From assembly GCA_020028195.1 (NCBI GenBank), contig JAHWYE010000065.1, positions 1 to 7,649 of the forward strand: a stretch of DNA of 7,649 bases. Direction: 5' to 3'. A program made the translations under genes and the position numbers. Source of the stretch: Nitrospirota bacterium (lineage in GTDB: Bacteria > Nitrospirota > Nitrospiria > Nitrospirales > Nitrospiraceae). The notes beneath the pieces are model-generated. The model did not search any database, was not told the origin of the DNA, and saw nothing but the letters and a program-made list of their open reading frames with translations. Shown here piece by piece: positions 4,786 to 7,649 of the stretch (within the stretch, counting starts at the first letter, position 1; each line of letters begins with the position of its first letter).

Positions 4786-7649
4786 ATGTCCGTCTCCAGC
4801 TTTCACCCGATCATTGCTGCCTGGTTCCAAGGGCGGTTCGGCTCGCCCACTGACGTGCAGGCCGGGAGTTGGCCTGCCATTGCGTCCGGGACGGATGTCC
4901 TGATCGCTGCGCCGACCGGTTCCGGCAAAACGCTCGCTGCCTTTCTCTCCTGCATTGATGCCCTCTTCAAGCAGGCACTCGGAGGCGAACTGGAGGACCG
5001 CACCCAGGTTCTGTACGTGTCGCCGCTGAAGGCGCTCAGTAACGACGTTCAGAAAAATCTGCAACAGCCCCTGGTCGAGATCGCAGATGCGGCGCTGGCA
5101 GCCGGACGGCTGATGCCCGAGATCCGTGTGACGGTCCGCACCGGCGATACGCCCGCTTGGGCCCGTCAGCAGATGCTTCGTCGGCCGCCGCACATTCTGA
5201 TCACGACCCCGGAATCACTCTACCTGCTGCTCACGGCGGAGAAGAGCCGCCAGATTCTGCGCGATGTGCGAACCGTGATCGTGGATGAAATCCACGCCGT
5301 GGCGCCGAACAAGCGCGGCGCGCACCTGGCGCTATCACTGGAGCGACTCGAAGCGATGACGCGAGCCAAACCTGTGCGGATTGGCCTCTCAGCGACGCAG
5401 AAACCGATCGAAACGATTGCACGGTTTCTAGTCGGACATCGGGAAGCAGTCCAGGAGTCGGCCTTCACACCCCTCACGCCTTATCCCTCACACCTCACGG
5501 ATCCCTGCCGGATCGTTGATATCGGCCATCGCCGTGAGATGGACCTGGCGGTGGAGGTACCGAAGGACGAGCTGGGCGCGGTGGCGACGAATGCGATTTG
5601 GAGCGACATCTATGACCGGGTGGCAGAGCTCGTCCGCGAGCACCGATCCACGCTGGTCTTCGTCAATACCAGGCGGCTGGCGGAACGGGTGGCCCATTAC
5701 CTGGGCGAGCGGTTACAACACTTAGGCGGGCAGGCGGTGGCTGCCCACCACGGAAGTTTGTCTCGGCAGATCCGCCTCTCGGCTGAGGAACGGCTGAAAC
5801 AGGGGCAGACGCGCGTCGTGGTCGCGACTGCCTCCTTGGAACTCGGCATTGATGTGGGGACTGTGGACCTGGTCTGCCAGATCGGCTCGCCCCGCGCGAT
5901 TGCCACCTGCCTGCAGCGAGTAGGGCGGTCCGGTCACTGGGTGGGCGCTTTACCGAAAGGCCGGCTCTTCGCCACGACCCGCGATGAGCTGATCGAGTGC
6001 GCCGCGCTCGTCAGAGCCATCCGCGCCGGGACCCTGGATCACATCGAGGTGCCTCCGGCTCCCTTGGACATTCTGGCTCAACAGATCGTGGCAGCGGCCG
6101 CGACCCAAGAGTGGCAAGAGAATGAACTGTTTGCCTTGTGCCGGCGTGCCTATCCCTACCGCGATCTCGAACGGCGGGAGTTTGATGCGGTCATCCGCAT
6201 GCTGGCGGACGGCATCGCCACCAGCCGCGGTCGAGGCCGTGCGTATCTCCATCACGATCGAATCAACCGGCGCATTCGCGCCAGACGAGGGGCCCGCCTG
6301 GCAGCGATCACCTCAGGCGGGGCGATCCCGGATACCGCCAATTACGCGGTCATCGCCGAGCCGGACGGAACCGTAGTCGGTTCGGTGGACGAAGACTTTG
6401 CGGTGGAGAGTCTGGCCGGAGACATCATTCTGTTGGGCAACTCATCCTGGCGGATTCGCGGTGTGGAGACCGGGAAGATGCGGGTGGAGGACGCCCACGG
6501 TGCCCCGCCGACCATTCCCTTCTGGCGTGGCGAAGCTCCTTCACGCACCACGGAACTGTCCGCGGAAGTCGCGTCTCTACGATATGAGTTGGACCGATTG
6601 ATTCCGAGGGACACAAGCGTTGAATCGGATCATGACCTCTCGCCACAGGCTTCGCGCTCCACGCGCGACGCGTCAGCTATCAGCTGGCTTCAAGCGCAGT
6701 GTGGTCTGGACCGGCGGGGTGCGGAACAGGCGGTGGCTTATGTCGCAGCCGGTCGCGCAGTGTTAGGTGCAGTGCCGACTCAGCAGAGGATCATTGCCGA
6801 ACGGTTCTTCGATGAAGGCGGCGGGATGCAACTGATCCTGCACACGCCGTTCGGCGGTCGTCTCAACCGTGCCTGGGGACTGGCGCTCCGCAAACGATTT
6901 TGCACGACGTTCGACCTCGAGTTGCAGGCTGCCGCGACGGATGAGGGGATCGTCATCTCTCTGGGCGAACGGCATAGCTTTCCGCTCGACGCGGTCTTCG
7001 GATTCCTGCGGTCAGAGACCGTGCGTGAGGTGCTGACTCAGGCCGTCATGGCTGCGCCGATGTTCATGAGCCGCTGGCGCTGGAACGCCACGCGCGCGCT
7101 GGCCCTGCTCCGGTTTGCCAACGGGCGAAGGGTGCCCCCGCAGATCCAGCGCATGCGCGCGGAAGATCTGCTGGCCGCCGTGTTTCCTGCTGCGACTGCC
7201 TGCCAGGATAACCATCCAGGCGGCATGGGCCATCTGGCCATCCCCGATCATCCGCTGGTTCAAGAAACCATTCGCGACTGCCTCACCGAGGCCATGGATG
7301 TGGACGGATTGGAAACCTTGCTCAGGCGGATCGAGCAGGAAGCAGTCCAGTGCGTTGCGGTGGACACGCCGATGCCGTCCCCCTTCTGCCATGAAATCCT
7401 GAACGCCAATCCCTATGCCTACCTGGATGACGCGCCGCTGGAGGAACGCCGCGCGCGAGCTGTGGAGATGCGCCGGAGCCTGCCGGCGGACCTGGCGGGC
7501 AACATCGGCGCGCTGGATCAGGCCGCCATTGACGAGGTTGCGGAAGAGGCCTGGCCGATGGTGCGCGATGCGGATGAGCTGCACGATGCGTTATTGAGCC
7601 TGATCTGGGTACCGGAAGATCAGGCAAGAGACTGGGCGATCTATCTGCC
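4786..7649 (+). CDS. lhr: Lhr-type ATP-dependent SF2 helicase (3' end cut by window)
   Basis: The ATG at 4786 opens a frame of 954 codons running off the right edge. An AGG ends seven bases before it (4776-4778). The motor motifs are complete: Q-motif-like FGSPTDVQAGSWPAI; Walker A APTGSGKT with Lys48 and Thr49; DEIH at 167-170; SAT at 202-204; VFVNTRR near 291-297; ATASLELGID at 347-356; and QRVGRSGH at 377-384. A winged-helix region and the Lhr-specific core follow, including ITSGGAIPDTANYAVI, HTPFGGRLNRAWGLALRKRF and SPFCHEILNANPYAYLDDAPLEER. Lhr proteins translocate 3'-5' on single-stranded DNA, unwind DNA or RNA-DNA duplexes, and are linked to DNA repair. Full-length bacterial Lhr is about 1,400-1,600 residues, so the C-terminal region probably lies outside. 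It starts 24 bases after the protease stop and is likely co-transcribed. Residues 227-238 and perhaps 617-631 look like low-complexity insertions. Confidence 0.95.
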   Translation, partial: MSVSSFHPIIAAWFQGRFGSPTDVQAGSWPAIASGTDVLIAAPTGSGKTLAAFLSCIDALFKQALGGELEDRTQVLYVSPLKALSNDVQKNLQQPLVEIADAALAAGRLMPEIRVTVRTGDTPAWARQQMLRRPPHILITTPESLYLLLTAEKSRQILRDVRTVIVDEIHAVAPNKRGAHLALSLERLEAMTRAKPVRIGLSATQKPIETIARFLVGHREAVQESAFTPLTPYPSHLTDPCRIVDIGHRREMDLAVEVPKDELGAVATNAIWSDIYDRVAELVREHRSTLVFVNTRRLAERVAHYLGERLQHLGGQAVAAHHGSLSRQIRLSAEERLKQGQTRVVVATASLELGIDVGTVDLVCQIGSPRAIATCLQRVGRSGHWVGALPKGRLFATTRDELIECAALVRAIRAGTLDHIEVPPAPLDILAQQIVAAAATQEWQENELFALCRRAYPYRDLERREFDAVIRMLADGIATSRGRGRAYLHHDRINRRIRARRGARLAAITSGGAIPDTANYAVIAEPDGTVVGSVDEDFAVESLAGDIILLGNSSWRIRGVETGKMRVEDAHGAPPTIPFWRGEAPSRTTELSAEVASLRYELDRLIPRDTSVESDHDLSPQASRSTRDASAISWLQAQCGLDRRGAEQAVAYVAAGRAVLGAVPTQQRIIAERFFDEGGGMQLILHTPFGGRLNRAWGLALRKRFCTTFDLELQAAATDEGIVISLGERHSFPLDAVFGFLRSETVREVLTQAVMAAPMFMSRWRWNATRALALLRFANGRRVPPQIQRMRAEDLLAAVFPAATACQDNHPGGMGHLAIPDHPLVQETIRDCLTEAMDVDGLETLLRRIEQEAVQCVAVDTPMPSPFCHEILNANPYAYLDDAPLEERRARAVEMRRSLPADLAGNIGALDQAAIDEVAEEAWPMVRDADELHDALLSLIWVPEDQARDWAIYL
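5462..5499 (+). repeat. Short degenerate tandem repeat inside the helicase gene
   Basis: Three copies of a 9-mer, CCYTCACRC, occur at 5462-5470, 5471-5479 and 5485-5493, with five bases between the second and third. The last two copies also form a 14-base period with 11 of 14 matches (5471-5484 against 5485-5498). The encoded Thr/Pro/Leu/Ser-rich stretch (TPLTPYPSHLT) falls between the first RecA-like domain and the next conserved strand (CRIVDIG), an inter-domain loop. It looks like an in-frame repeat insertion that does not disturb the motor. Confidence 0.6.

Noticed and set aside
4435..5193. Minus-strand open frame of 252 codons
   Set aside because: It is opposite both the protease active-site region and the helicase Walker A region, and has no domain character of its own; it is a GC-driven shadow.
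3271..7649. CPBP (Abi) protease plus helicase as an anti-phage defence island
   Set aside because: No nuclease, toxin, methylase, integrase or other defence gene is present. Both families are common housekeeping genes, and base composition looks uniform across the window.

Overview
The window reads as ordinary chromosomal DNA from a GC-rich (roughly 60% by eye) Gram-negative-type bacterium. It holds five protein genes in two divergent groups. I see no rRNA, tRNA, CRISPR array, insertion sequence or phage gene. A small exported monoheme protein, an AGXT-like aminotransferase, and short CCYTCACRC-type repeats inside a coding region recall Nitrospira and its relatives. That assignment is a tentative impression, not a demonstration.

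Left half, minus strand, read from right to left: an alanine/serine-glyoxylate aminotransferase family enzyme (3075 to 1846), a membrane-anchored c-type monoheme protein of the DUF3365/Tll0287-like family (1806 to 1210), and a metal-dependent amidohydrolase of the imidazolonepropionase/prolidase-like group (1183 down to the left edge, where its last residues are cut off). The gaps are only 39 and 26 bases, so this looks like one operon. A short stem-loop sits in the first gap. The amidohydrolase is easily overlooked because its stop codon lies outside the window and a long spurious frame runs opposite to it.

Middle, about 3076-3270: a divergent control region. It has a TATACT -10-like hexamer facing left and an extended -10 motif (TGcTATACT) facing right. 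The rightward motif argues that the next gene starts at the GTG at 3271 rather than at the upstream GTG at 3217.

Right half, plus strand: a polytopic CPBP (CAAX protease/Abi family) intramembrane protease with an unusual helical N-terminal extension. It is followed 24 bases later by a large Lhr-type superfamily 2 helicase that runs off the right edge after 954 codons. The helicase contains all the main motor motifs. It also has one clear, and one possible, low-complexity insertion at inter-domain linkers.

I found no convincing new multi-gene system. The points most worth checking are the repeat-derived insertion in the helicase, the heme sensor-like protein placed between two metabolic enzymes, and the extra domain of the CPBP protease.
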